A stretch of DNA of 28,429 nucleotides from JAYUZR01 sp043751595 (GTDB taxonomy: Bacteria; Patescibacteriota; UBA1384; CAILIB01): assembly GCA_043751595.1 (NCBI GenBank), contig JAYUZR010000019.1:1-28429 (forward strand). The letters run 5' to 3'. How positions within the stretch are numbered: position 1 is the stretch's first letter; each line of letters begins with the position of its first letter. The translations under genes and the position numbers were made by a program. Positions 1 through 6,987 of the stretch are shown piece by piece. Below the pieces are notes generated by a model. The model was not told where the DNA came from, did no database searches, and saw nothing but the letters and a program-made list of their open reading frames with translations.

Positions 1-4
1 AGCT

Positions 5-382
5 ATGGACCGCATTGCAAATCTTCTTGTTTCAATCCGCAACGCCCAAGCCGTTCAGCACGAGCGCGTTCGCTTGCCATACTCTAGTATGACCGAGCGT
101 GTCGCCCACGTGCTAAAACAGCATGGTTTTGTGAGTTCAGTTTCATCCGAGGGCGAAGGCGTTGCCAAGCTTCTTGTGATGGGACTTGAGGGATCCCGAA
201 AAATCCAACAGTCACGCCGCGTCAGCAAGCCTGGCCGCCGTATGTATGTTGGTACCGACGAGATTCCTTCTATCCGCTCCGGACATGGTCTTGTAATCCT
301 CTCCACCCCACAGGGTGTGCTTTCGGGCAAAGAGGCTCGCAAGGCTAAGGTTGGGGGTGAGCTACTTTGTCAGCTATTCTAG
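5..382 (+). CDS. rpsH: 30S ribosomal protein S8
   Basis: S8 binds the central domain of 16S rRNA and is an early assembly protein of the small subunit. The 125-residue product spans the family length (about 130). It has the N-terminal pattern MDRIANLLVSIRNAQ and the conserved C-terminal block with GVLSGKEARKAKVGGELLC. The ATG lies four bases from the window edge, so its promoter and any upstream rpsN or rplE are outside. It is the first visible gene of an spc-type block, and rplF follows after 13 nt. Nothing is missing from the protein. Confidence 0.96.
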   Translation: MDRIANLLVSIRNAQAVQHERVRLPYSSMTERVAHVLKQHGFVSSVSSEGEGVAKLLVMGLEGSRKIQQSRRVSKPGRRMYVGTDEIPSIRSGHGLVILSTPQGVLSGKEARKAKVGGELLCQLF

Positions 383-395
383 CCTAGGAGTCGCC

Positions 396-929
396 ATGTC
401 ACGAATTGGTAAACAGCCTATCCAGCTCTCCGGTGCAACCGTTACCGTCGCAGATGCTACTATTTCGGTAACCGGTCCTAAGGGTCAGCTTTCCGTTCTT
501 CTCCTCCCCGGTGTAGAACTTGAGCAAATGGATGGTGTAGTACACATTAAAGCAACCGACGATGCAAGTCGTCAGTTCCAGGGGCTTATCCGCACCCTGC
601 TTTCAAATGCGGTGACCGGGGTAAATAAAGGTTGGGAGAAATCCATGGAACTCCATGGTGTAGGTATGCGTGCTGCTATGCAGGGCTCAAACCTTGGTCT
701 CAGCCTTGGTTTTTCTCATCCAGTAGTGATCAACCCTCTCGAGGGTATTTCATTCAAGGTAGAGAAGAACGTTGTTACCGTAATGGGTATCGACAAACAA
801 ATGGTTGGTGAGGTAGCGGCCCAAATCCGCAAGCTTCGCAAGCCAGAGCCATATAAAGGTAAGGGTATCCGTTACTCTGGTGAATACGTCCGCCGCAAGG
901 CTGGTAAGACCGGAAAGGGTAGTAAGTAA
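396..929 (+). CDS. rplF: 50S ribosomal protein L6
   Basis: L6 is a large-subunit protein near the GTPase-associated centre. The 177-residue product begins MSRIGKQPI and ends with the family signature EPYKGKGIRYSGEYVRRKAGK. An in-frame upstream ATG at 315 exists, but it would add 27 residues overlapping rpsH that do not belong to L6. The start at 396 is preceded by TAGGAG (385-390), one of the few good Shine-Dalgarno sites in the window. rplR follows after 5 nt. Confidence 0.96.
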   Translation: MSRIGKQPIQLSGATVTVADATISVTGPKGQLSVLLLPGVELEQMDGVVHIKATDDASRQFQGLIRTLLSNAVTGVNKGWEKSMELHGVGMRAAMQGSNLGLSLGFSHPVVINPLEGISFKVEKNVVTVMGIDKQMVGEVAAQIRKLRKPEPYKGKGIRYSGEYVRRKAGKTGKGSK

Positions 930-934
930 GTCGC

Positions 935-1291
935 ATGGCTAATAATCAATCACTTCTCCACGCACGAGCACTTCGCCGCAAGGCACGTACTCGCGCATCT
1001 ATTGCCCTTCGTAGCGAGGTTCCTCGTCTTTCTGTGCACCGCACCCTTCGCTATATCTACGCTCAAATCATCGACGATATGGGCGGTAAGACCGTAGCTG
1101 CTACTAGCGACCTTAAACTTAAGGTTACTGGTACCAAAAAGGAGCGTGCTGCTCAGGTTGGCGCCGAAATTGCTAAGCTTGCAGTTACTGCAGGTGTAAG
1201 CCAAGTTCGCTTCGACCGCGGTCAATTTAAGTACCACGGCCGAGTTGCTCAGCTTGCTGATGCAGCCCGTGAAGCTGGACTAACCTTCTAA
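935..1291 (+). CDS. rplR: 50S ribosomal protein L18
   Basis: L18 binds 5S rRNA in the central protuberance. The 118-residue protein matches the bacterial family length. It has the basic N-terminal tail (RRKARTRASI), the core RPRLSVHRT-like segment (here VPRLSVHRTLRYIYAQ), the FDRGQFKYHGRV signature and the ending ADAAREAGLTF. The gene sits in canonical spc order between rplF and rpsE with spacers of 5 and 4 nt. No clear Shine-Dalgarno sequence precedes the ATG, so coupling to upstream translation is likely. Confidence 0.95.
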   Translation: MANNQSLLHARALRRKARTRASIALRSEVPRLSVHRTLRYIYAQIIDDMGGKTVAATSDLKLKVTGTKKERAAQVGAEIAKLAVTAGVSQVRFDRGQFKYHGRVAQLADAAREAGLTF

Positions 1292-1295
1292 TCCT

Positions 1296-1778
1296 ATGGC
1301 ACGTCCAAATTCCCACGAACATCGAGCTCCTCAAGAGCCAAAAGAGTTTGAAGAAGTAGTAGTAGAAGTCTGCCGTGTTACCCGTGTGGTAAAGGGTGGG
1401 CGTCGCCTACGCTTCCGCGCCTTAGTAGTAGTTGGTGATCGCAAGGGCCGAGTAGGCGCTGGTGTAGCCAAAGGACTCGAGGTGCAAACTGCCGTAGCTA
1501 AGGCTACGCTTGCTGCCAAGAAAGCCATGATTAAGGTTCCACTAACCGATAAAGGTTCTATTCCTTTCGAGGTTACCCATACCTACGGTAGCAGTACCGT
1601 TCTTATTAAGCCTGCTGGTGAGGGTACCTCCGTTATTGCGGGTGGTGCGGTTCGTCCAGTTATGGCGCTTGCTGGAGTCCACAATGTTCTTTCTAAGAAC
1701 TTGGGTTCTAACAACAAGATGAATGTGGTTATGGCTACCATGGGCGCCCTTAAAGAGCTTTCAGCTTATTCCGCTTAA
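1296..1778 (+). CDS. rpsE: 30S ribosomal protein S5
   Basis: S5 contributes to decoding fidelity and to the mRNA entry helicase site. The 160-residue product has the N-terminal double-stranded-RNA-binding-like domain (VCRVTRVVKGGRRLRFRAL, VVGDRKGRVGAGVAK) and the C-terminal domain with the GTSVIAGGAVRPVMALAGV stretch. Its tail is short. The next gene, rplO, begins 9 nt after the stop. The usual neighbour rpmD (L30) is absent, a trait reported across CPR bacteria. Confidence 0.96.
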   Translation: MARPNSHEHRAPQEPKEFEEVVVEVCRVTRVVKGGRRLRFRALVVVGDRKGRVGAGVAKGLEVQTAVAKATLAAKKAMIKVPLTDKGSIPFEVTHTYGSSTVLIKPAGEGTSVIAGGAVRPVMALAGVHNVLSKNLGSNNKMNVVMATMGALKELSAYSA

Positions 1779-1787
1779 GCACTTCCC

Positions 1788-2213
1788 ATGCGCGAACACG
1801 AAATCACTCAAACACACGCTCACAAGGCAAAGAAACGCGTAGGACGCGGTATTGCTGCTGGTCAGGGTAAAACCGCCGGTCGTGGTACTAAGGGTCAAAA
1901 AGCTCGAACAGGTGCTAATAGCAATATTCCACGTTTGTTCGAAGGTGGCCCAACTGGTCTTATTAAGCGTCTTCCTAAGCTTAAGGGCTTCAAGTCTCAC
2001 CGCGAAAAACCTGTAGTAGTAAACGCAGCTCGTATTGCTGCTTTCTACCAGGATGGTGAAGAAGTAAGTATTAAAACCCTGCTCGAAAAGGGCTTGGTTA
2101 CTCCTACTGAGGCACTTAAGGGTATCAAAATCCTTGGCGCTTCTTCTGCAGAGCTGCCTAAGGTAACCTTTGCTGACGAACCACTGCTTGCTCGATCGGC
2201 CAGCCTAAGCTAG
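1788..2213 (+). CDS. rplO: 50S ribosomal protein L15
   Basis: L15 is a late-assembly large-subunit protein with a long extended N-terminal arm. The 141-residue product has the glycine- and basic-rich arm (KKRVGRGIAAGQGKTAGRGTKGQ), then GGPTGLIKRLPKLKGF and the globular C-terminal domain ending near ILGASSAELPKVTF. It directly follows rpsE without rpmD and precedes secY, as in the standard spc operon. The leader before its ATG is C-rich with no Shine-Dalgarno sequence. Confidence 0.95.
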   Translation: MREHEITQTHAHKAKKRVGRGIAAGQGKTAGRGTKGQKARTGANSNIPRLFEGGPTGLIKRLPKLKGFKSHREKPVVVNAARIAAFYQDGEEVSIKTLLEKGLVTPTEALKGIKILGASSAELPKVTFADEPLLARSASLS

Positions 2214-2220
2214 GGTAGTA

Positions 2221-2236
2221 ACGGTTAAATAACCGT
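2221..2236 (+). other. Short hairpin between rplO and secY
   Basis: ACGGTT and AACCGT form a perfect 6-bp stem around an AAAT loop in the 33-nt gap between the rplO stop and the secY start. It is followed by TATTAC and then five bases before ATG. There is no U-tract, so it is not a standard terminator. A role in mRNA processing or in secY expression is conjecture. Confidence 0.35.
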
Positions 2237-2246
2237 ATTACTCGCT

Positions 2247-3542
2247 ATGGCCAATCCTCTTCAATCCTTCGTTACTTTTTTTCGCTTCCCCGATCTCCGG
2301 CGCAAGTTCTTTGTAGTTCTTGCGCTGGTTTTGTGTGCACGCCTACTCGCCATTATTCCTATTCCCGGAGTAGACCGCACCCAGTTAGCCACCTTCTTCC
2401 AAGGTAATAGCGCCTTCGATCTCCTCAGTGTCTTCACTGGTGGTGGGTTAGCCAACTTTTCTGTGGCTATGATGGGAGTTGGGCCGTATATTACTGCCTC
2501 TATTATCTTCCAGCTGCTTACTCAGGTTATCCCGGCCCTAGAGACGCTCAGTAAAGATGGTGAGATGGGTCGCCGCAAGATTGCACAGTACACTCGTCTG
2601 GCTACTATTCCCTTGGCGCTTATTCAGGGCTTTAGTACACTCCTCTTCCTTCGTAGCTCACAGCTTATTGCCGAGTGGACTCCGCTCAACCTTACCTTCA
2701 TGCTGCTTATCGCAACGGCAGGTACGCTGCTCCTTATGTGGATCGGCGAGCTTATCTCCGAGCAGGGTCTAGGTAATGGTCTTTCACTTATTATTACCAC
2801 CGGTATTGTCGCTAGCTTCCCTAAATCGCTTCAGAACGCCTGGGATCTCTATGCAAACGGCGCTACCGCTCAAGAGTACCTTCAGCTTATTGGCTTCGTA
2901 GTACTGGCCTTTGGTGCCCTTATGGCGATTGTTTTCATGAACGAAGCTCAGCGCAATATCCCGGTTAGCTACGCGCGGCGTTCGCGCACTGGTGTGCAGG
3001 CACTTGGTACGGTAGAAAGTAGCCTACCTATTAAGGTTAATGCCTCTGGCGTTGTGCCAATCATCTTTGCTGTGAGTGTGGTGTACTTCCCAATTATCAT
3101 TGCCCGCTTCCTCAAAGAAGCATCCTCAGAATCGGTTAAGGCAGCAGCAATTAAGGTTGAAAGTTTCTTCAATAACCAAACCTACTACGCAATTATCTAT
3201 TTCGTACTAGTTATTGCCTTCACCTATTTCTACGCCTTCATCATTTTCCAGCCTACTCAAATGGCAGAAAATCTACAAAAGCAAGGTGGCTTTATCCCTG
3301 GCATCCGCCCTGGCGAAGAAACCGCTCAGTATCTTACTACGGTTATTAACCGCCTTACCTTGGCTGGAGCACTCTTTATCGCCGTAATTGCCGTGTTGCC
3401 AAATATCGTGCAGCAAATTACCAAAGTAGGTACGCTAACGCTCGGTGGTACTAGTCTCCTTATTGCCGTGGCAGTTGTTCTAGAGATTATGCGCCAAGTT
3501 CGTTCCCAGCTTATTACCCGCACCTACGATACCTACTCCTAA
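2247..3542 (+). CDS. secY: Preprotein translocase subunit SecY
   Basis: SecY forms the protein-conducting channel in the cytoplasmic membrane together with SecE. The 431-residue protein matches the usual length and has the expected alternation of about ten hydrophobic segments. Recognisable blocks are IPIPGVDRTQL after TM1, the plug region near SVFTGGGLANFSVAMMGVGPYI, LISEQGLGNGLSLII, the cytoplasmic loop with RRSRTG, and the C-terminal FQPTQMAENLQKQGGFIPGIRPG followed by NRLTLAGALF. It closes the spc part of the cluster, and its last base is the first base of the adk start codon. Confidence 0.97.
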   Translation: MANPLQSFVTFFRFPDLRRKFFVVLALVLCARLLAIIPIPGVDRTQLATFFQGNSAFDLLSVFTGGGLANFSVAMMGVGPYITASIIFQLLTQVIPALETLSKDGEMGRRKIAQYTRLATIPLALIQGFSTLLFLRSSQLIAEWTPLNLTFMLLIATAGTLLLMWIGELISEQGLGNGLSLIITTGIVASFPKSLQNAWDLYANGATAQEYLQLIGFVVLAFGALMAIVFMNEAQRNIPVSYARRSRTGVQALGTVESSLPIKVNASGVVPIIFAVSVVYFPIIIARFLKEASSESVKAAAIKVESFFNNQTYYAIIYFVLVIAFTYFYAFIIFQPTQMAENLQKQGGFIPGIRPGEETAQYLTTVINRLTLAGALFIAVIAVLPNIVQQITKVGTLTLGGTSLLIAVAVVLEIMRQVRSQLITRTYDTYS

Positions 3543-4198
3543 TGGTCCTACCGAATATCCATATCCTTGGTATTCAGGGGAGCGGTAAGGGTACGCAATC
3601 AGCGCTACTCGAGCACCGCTTCGGGTTCACGTACATCTCCAGCGGAGATCTTTTCCGCAGGCGAGCGTTGCAAGAAGATGAAATGGGCGTACAGATCGCC
3701 GGCCTTATGCAAAAAGGCCGATTACTACCAGACGAGCTTCTCGTAGAAGCGGTAGATTCTGCTCTTCGTGAAGAAATACTTTCTAACGGAGTATTGGGCG
3801 ATGGTGTACTACGGACTGGAGCTCAAAAAGAGCTTCTGGCAGCTATTTGGCAAAAGTATCAGCTTGATGAGCCACTTTTGGTTCATTTACGCCTCACCGA
3901 GGAGACTGCACTAAAAAGAATCGAACAGCGAAAGCTAGAAGCCTCCGAAACCGAGTTAAGCGCCGAGAAAAAAGCCCATCTTCTTAAGTACGGCGGTAAA
4001 GTGCTTAAGCGGGTAGATGATAATCCTCAAGCCATTGCTGAGCGCTTTGCACTTTTTCACCACCTTACCGAGCCACTTATTACCGTATTCGAATCTGAAG
4101 GCCGCTGCATTCATGTTGATGGCGAGCAACCCATCGAGCGAGTATTTCACGATATTTGCCTGGGTATTGAAGACGTCTACCCTCAATTATTTCTATGA
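3542..4198 (+). CDS. adk: Adenylate kinase, divergent
   Basis: Adenylate kinase interconverts ATP+AMP and 2 ADP. The 218-residue product has a P-loop GIQGSGKGTQ (10-19), SSGDLFR with the AMP-binding Arg (33-39), and the LID-side arginines (126, 130, 157, 168). The normally near-invariant LDGFPRT block reads GDGVLRT (86-92), losing the Phe-Pro pair but keeping Asp, Gly and Arg. The LID (about 131-157) lacks the four zinc cysteines and is Lys/Glu-rich. Position between secY and map is the classical one for adk. It overlaps map by 4 nt (ATGA). Activity is likely but not certain given the altered AMP-site loop. Confidence 0.88.
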   Translation: MVLPNIHILGIQGSGKGTQSALLEHRFGFTYISSGDLFRRRALQEDEMGVQIAGLMQKGRLLPDELLVEAVDSALREEILSNGVLGDGVLRTGAQKELLAAIWQKYQLDEPLLVHLRLTEETALKRIEQRKLEASETELSAEKKAHLLKYGGKVLKRVDDNPQAIAERFALFHHLTEPLITVFESEGRCIHVDGEQPIERVFHDICLGIEDVYPQLFL

Positions 4199-4977
4199 GC
4201 CTTATTAAGTCTGCGGCCGATCAGCAACGAATGCGCAAGGCAGGTCACCTCTTGGCGGCCGTACTTGATGCTGCCGTTGAGACCGCAGTCCCGGGTGTAG
4301 TGCTGCGCGAGCTCGATCTCTTTATCGCCAAGTGCATTAACGAAGGAGGAGCAAAACCTTCGTTCCTAGGACATGAGGGCTATCCGGCTAGTTCGTGTCT
4401 TTCGGTAAATGATGCCGTAGTGCACGGCATACCAGATGGCTACGTGCTCAAGGAAGGCGATATCCTTGGAATTGATGCCGGGCTTTGGCTCGATGGCGTC
4501 TGCAGCGACTCTGCTATTACGGTAGCCATTGGGAATCCCGCCGCCTTAAGCGAAGATCAACAAAAACTTCTTACTACTACATTTTCTGCCTTAAAGAAGG
4601 GGGTTGCCCAAGTAAAACCCTTCCGCCGAGTCGGCGTTATTAGTAGTACTGTGCAGGCTGTGGCAGAAAGCGAAGACCTTGGCATTGTACGCGGCCTTAC
4701 TGGCCACGGAGTGGGCCATGCCGTCTGGGAGGACCCCGAGGTACCTAATCACGGTCTACCCGGCTCTGGCGCTATCCTGCGGCCCGGTATGTGTATTGCC
4801 ATCGAGCCCATGTTCACCTTGGGTAGCGGAACTACCGTTACCGATATCGATGGCTGGACCGTGCGTTCAGCCGAAGGCCTCGCTGCGGCTCAATACGAGT
4901 ACACCGTACTTATTACCGAAAGGGGAGTGGAAAATCTCACCCCCTGGAAGGTTCCTGCGTACCTCCAGCCAAACTAG
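4195..4977 (+). CDS. map: Methionine aminopeptidase, type I
   Basis: This enzyme removes the initiator methionine from nascent proteins. The 260-residue protein has the pita-bread metallopeptidase fold. The metal and catalytic residues are visible: His77 (AVVHGIPDG), Asp94 (GIDAG), Asp105 (CSDSA), His171 (GHGVGH), Glu204 (IEPMF) and Glu235 (QYEYTV). There is no N-terminal zinc-finger extension, as expected for the bacterial type I enzyme. It is translationally coupled to adk through ATGA, and a 91-nt gap separates it from infA. Confidence 0.96.
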   Translation: MSLIKSAADQQRMRKAGHLLAAVLDAAVETAVPGVVLRELDLFIAKCINEGGAKPSFLGHEGYPASSCLSVNDAVVHGIPDGYVLKEGDILGIDAGLWLDGVCSDSAITVAIGNPAALSEDQQKLLTTTFSALKKGVAQVKPFRRVGVISSTVQAVAESEDLGIVRGLTGHGVGHAVWEDPEVPNHGLPGSGAILRPGMCIAIEPMFTLGSGTTVTDIDGWTVRSAEGLAAAQYEYTVLITERGVENLTPWKVPAYLQPN

Positions 4978-4992
4978 GTTCAGGCTAAACCC

Positions 4993-5021
4993 TTGCAACC
5001 TGTGTCTAGCTGTGGTAGCGT
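4993..5021 (+). promoter_or_regulatory. Possible promoter before infA
   Basis: TTGCAA (4993-4998) and TAGCGT (5016-5021) are separated by 17 bp in the largest gap of the ribosomal block (4978-5068). A second AT-rich candidate, TATATC (5053-5058), lies 10 nt before the infA ATG. Neither is close to consensus on both elements, so this is only a suggestion that infA onwards can be transcribed separately. Confidence 0.3.
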
Positions 5022-5068
5022 AGCCAAGATCTTTCCCTGGGAAGGTATGTTTTATATCACTCTACTCA

Positions 5069-5413
5069 ATGCCTAAAGAAGAAGGACTGCGCCTCACTGG
5101 TGAAGTCATTGAAGCCCTGCCGAACGCATTCTTTCGCGTACGGTTAGACATTGGTGTGATTATTGCACATCTGTCCGGGAAGATGAGGGTTCACTACATT
5201 CGTGTACTCCCAGGAGACTGGGTAGTAGTCGAATGCAGTCCCTACGATCTGACAAAAGGCCGTATTGTTACGCGCCTGCGTCCAGAAGAAGCACTCGCTC
5301 ACCAGCGCGCGGCTAGCGCTGCAGTCCCACCTCCTCAGGGCCGAGAAGAAGCTAATTCACCTCATCTACCATCCAACTCAGCTGCCGCTCATGAAGGTTC
5401 GTCCCTCAGTTAA
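5069..5413 (+). CDS. infA: Translation initiation factor IF-1 with C-terminal extension
   Basis: IF-1 occupies the ribosomal A site during initiation. Residues 1-71 are a complete OB-fold IF-1 (GEVIEALPNAFFRV, AHLSGKMR, YIRVLPGDWVVVE, SPYDLTKGRI). The family normally ends near residue 72, but this reading frame continues for about 43 more residues. These are rich in Ala, Pro, Ser and His and look disordered. The extension runs 23 nt into rpmJ in another frame. The neighbours map and rpmJ are the standard ones. Whether the tail is made and used is unknown. Identity of the core is secure. Confidence 0.92.
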   Translation: MPKEEGLRLTGEVIEALPNAFFRVRLDIGVIIAHLSGKMRVHYIRVLPGDWVVVECSPYDLTKGRIVTRLRPEEALAHQRAASAAVPPPQGREEANSPHLPSNSAAAHEGSSLS

Positions 5414-5507
5414 AAAGATGTGCGAGCGTTGCAAAATTATCCGCCGCGAGGGTGTCGTGCGGTGTATTTGCGACAAGAATCCTCGTCATAAGCAGCGCCA
5501 AGGCTAA
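5391..5507 (+). CDS. rpmJ: 50S ribosomal protein L36
   Basis: L36 is a small zinc-binding protein of the large subunit. The 38-residue product MKVRPSVKKMCERCK... ends NPRHKQRQG, exactly the length of the common long form. Zinc ligands are Cys11, Cys14, Cys27 and His33. Upstream in-frame codons exist, but the L36 signature begins at this ATG. The start lies within the last 23 nt of infA, so translation of the two is probably coupled. rpsM starts 13 nt after the stop. Confidence 0.95.
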   Translation: MKVRPSVKKMCERCKIIRREGVVRCICDKNPRHKQRQG

Positions 5508-5520
5508 GTAATCGTACCAT

Positions 5521-5910
5521 ATGCCACGTATTGCAGGTGTTACAATTCCAGCCGAGAAGCGCATTGAAGTAAGCCTTACCTATGTTTATGGGATCGGCCT
5601 TACTTTAAGTCGCAAAATTCTGGCTCAGATCGGCATTAGTCCTGACGCTCGCGCCAAGACCCTCACCGATGCCCAACTTGATAGCATTCGTGCGGCTCTC
5701 GACGCAGGTTTTAAGATCGAAGGTGATCTACGTCGCGAGGTTCAGTCCAACATCAAGCGTTTGCGCGATATTGGTTCCTTTATTGGTAGTCGTCATGCTA
5801 AGGGTCTTCCGGTGCATGGTCAACGTACCAAAACCAACAGCCGCACCCGTCGCGGTGGCCGTCGTGTCACTGTGGGTAGTGGTCGCAAGCCAACAGGTCA
5901 AAAGACTTGA
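5521..5910 (+). CDS. rpsM: 30S ribosomal protein S13
   Basis: S13 sits in the head of the small subunit and contacts the P-site tRNA and L5. The 129-residue protein begins MPRIAGVTIPAEKRIEVSLTY, has the helix-two-turn-helix region (YGIGLTLSRKIL), and the basic C-terminal tail GLPVHGQRTKTNSRTRRG. It ends with TGA, one of the cases showing TGA is a stop here. The ATG has no Shine-Dalgarno sequence in the 13-nt spacer. Confidence 0.96.
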   Translation: MPRIAGVTIPAEKRIEVSLTYVYGIGLTLSRKILAQIGISPDARAKTLTDAQLDSIRAALDAGFKIEGDLRREVQSNIKRLRDIGSFIGSRHAKGLPVHGQRTKTNSRTRRGGRRVTVGSGRKPTGQKT

Positions 5911-5942
5911 TCTCCCGCATAATTTCTTTCGCAATCTAATCT

Positions 5943-6359
5943 ATGGCTACACAGACGAAGGCAAAGCAAGCGGCAACAGCAGCTAGTCGCAAAAAGAAAA
6001 GCGTTCGAAAGAACGTTGGTCTTGGCGTGGTCTACATTACCGCTACTTTCAACAACACACACGTCTCCATGACGGATAGTCAGGGCAATGTTTTGGCCTG
6101 GCAGACATCCGGCGCTACCGGATTCAAGGGTGCACGCAAGTCTACTCCTTATGCCGCTACTCAGGTAACTCAAGCAGTACTTGAGAAAATTAAGCCTATG
6201 GGAATCACCCACATCGAGATTCGTGTTTGCGGTCTTGGGACTGGTCGTGATGCCGCCCTCCGTGCCCTTGGTACGAGTGGTCTTACTATCCACACCATCC
6301 GTGATACTACTCCAGTTCCACACAACGGATGCCGTCCACCTAAGGCGCGTCGCGTCTAA
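5943..6359 (+). CDS. rpsK: 30S ribosomal protein S11
   Basis: S11 lies on the platform of the small subunit near the E-site mRNA path. The 138-residue product has a Lys/Ala-rich N-terminal extension (about residues 1-24), then the conserved core: VYITATFNNTHVSMTD, GNVLAWQTSGATGFKGARKSTPYAA, and the ending PVPHNGCRPPKARRV. It follows rpsM after 32 nt and precedes rpsD by 9 nt, the classical alpha-operon order. Confidence 0.96.
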   Translation: MATQTKAKQAATAASRKKKSVRKNVGLGVVYITATFNNTHVSMTDSQGNVLAWQTSGATGFKGARKSTPYAATQVTQAVLEKIKPMGITHIEIRVCGLGTGRDAALRALGTSGLTIHTIRDTTPVPHNGCRPPKARRV

Positions 6360-6368
6360 TCTGCAAAC

Positions 6369-6965
6369 ATGGCACGTTATATTGGTCCCAAACTTAAGAT
6401 TTCTCGCCGCTTTGGCGTTAAGCTTGGCCTGCGCAGCAACGAAGAAGCGTTTACACGACGCCCATTCAAACCTGGTCAGCATGGTCCTAAGGCTCGCCGC
6501 GGTCGTCAGAGTGAGTATGCTCTCCAGCTTATGGAAAAGCAGAAAGCTAAGCACATCTACGGTATCCTCGAGAAGCAATTTCGTAATTACTACGAAAACG
6601 CTTCAAAGCAGCGCATCGTAGGTCTGGCTCTTCTCCAGCTTCTCGAGACTCGTCTCGATACGGTATTCTTCCGTGCTGGCCTTACCATTACTCAGCAACA
6701 GGCTCGTCAGTTCATTACTCACGGTCATGTACTGGTAGATGGTAAGAAGGTAACCATCCCTTCATTCCAGGTTAAGCCTGGCACTAAAGTCACCTTAGAT
6801 AGCAAGCTAGCAGCCCTAGTCGCTTCACAGCGAGGTCAGGATGCTCCACTTCCAGTCTGGGTTTCTGTAGAGGGTAACTCCGCTACAGTGCTCGATTTGC
6901 CCACTCGTGAGCAAATCACCAGCCTGATTAACGAGGAATTAATCGTCGAGTTCTACTCGCGCTAA
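6369..6965 (+). CDS. rpsD: 30S ribosomal protein S4 (zinc-free form)
   Basis: S4 nucleates 16S rRNA folding and is a known translational repressor of the alpha operon in several bacteria. The 198-residue protein contains no cysteine, so it is the zinc-independent (C-) type. Blocks seen are MARYIGPKLKISRRFG, KPGQHGPKARR, the QKAKHIYGILEKQFRNYY segment, and the S4 RNA-binding domain (RLDTVFFRAGL, ARQFITHGHVLVDGKKV). It sits between rpsK and rpoA. Confidence 0.96.
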   Translation: MARYIGPKLKISRRFGVKLGLRSNEEAFTRRPFKPGQHGPKARRGRQSEYALQLMEKQKAKHIYGILEKQFRNYYENASKQRIVGLALLQLLETRLDTVFFRAGLTITQQQARQFITHGHVLVDGKKVTIPSFQVKPGTKVTLDSKLAALVASQRGQDAPLPVWVSVEGNSATVLDLPTREQITSLINEELIVEFYSR

Positions 6966-6987
6966 CAGTAGCCTTACCGTTCCCCGC

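Noticed and set aside
5500..5910. Possible use of TGA as a glycine codon (code 25), as in some CPR lineages
   Set aside because: rpsM and adk end in TGA exactly at the family C-terminus, and no conserved protein needs TGA read through.
5898..6578. Long minus-strand open frame opposite rpsK and rpsD
   Set aside because: It lies entirely antisense to two secure ribosomal protein genes, and its translation shows no domain or sensible composition.
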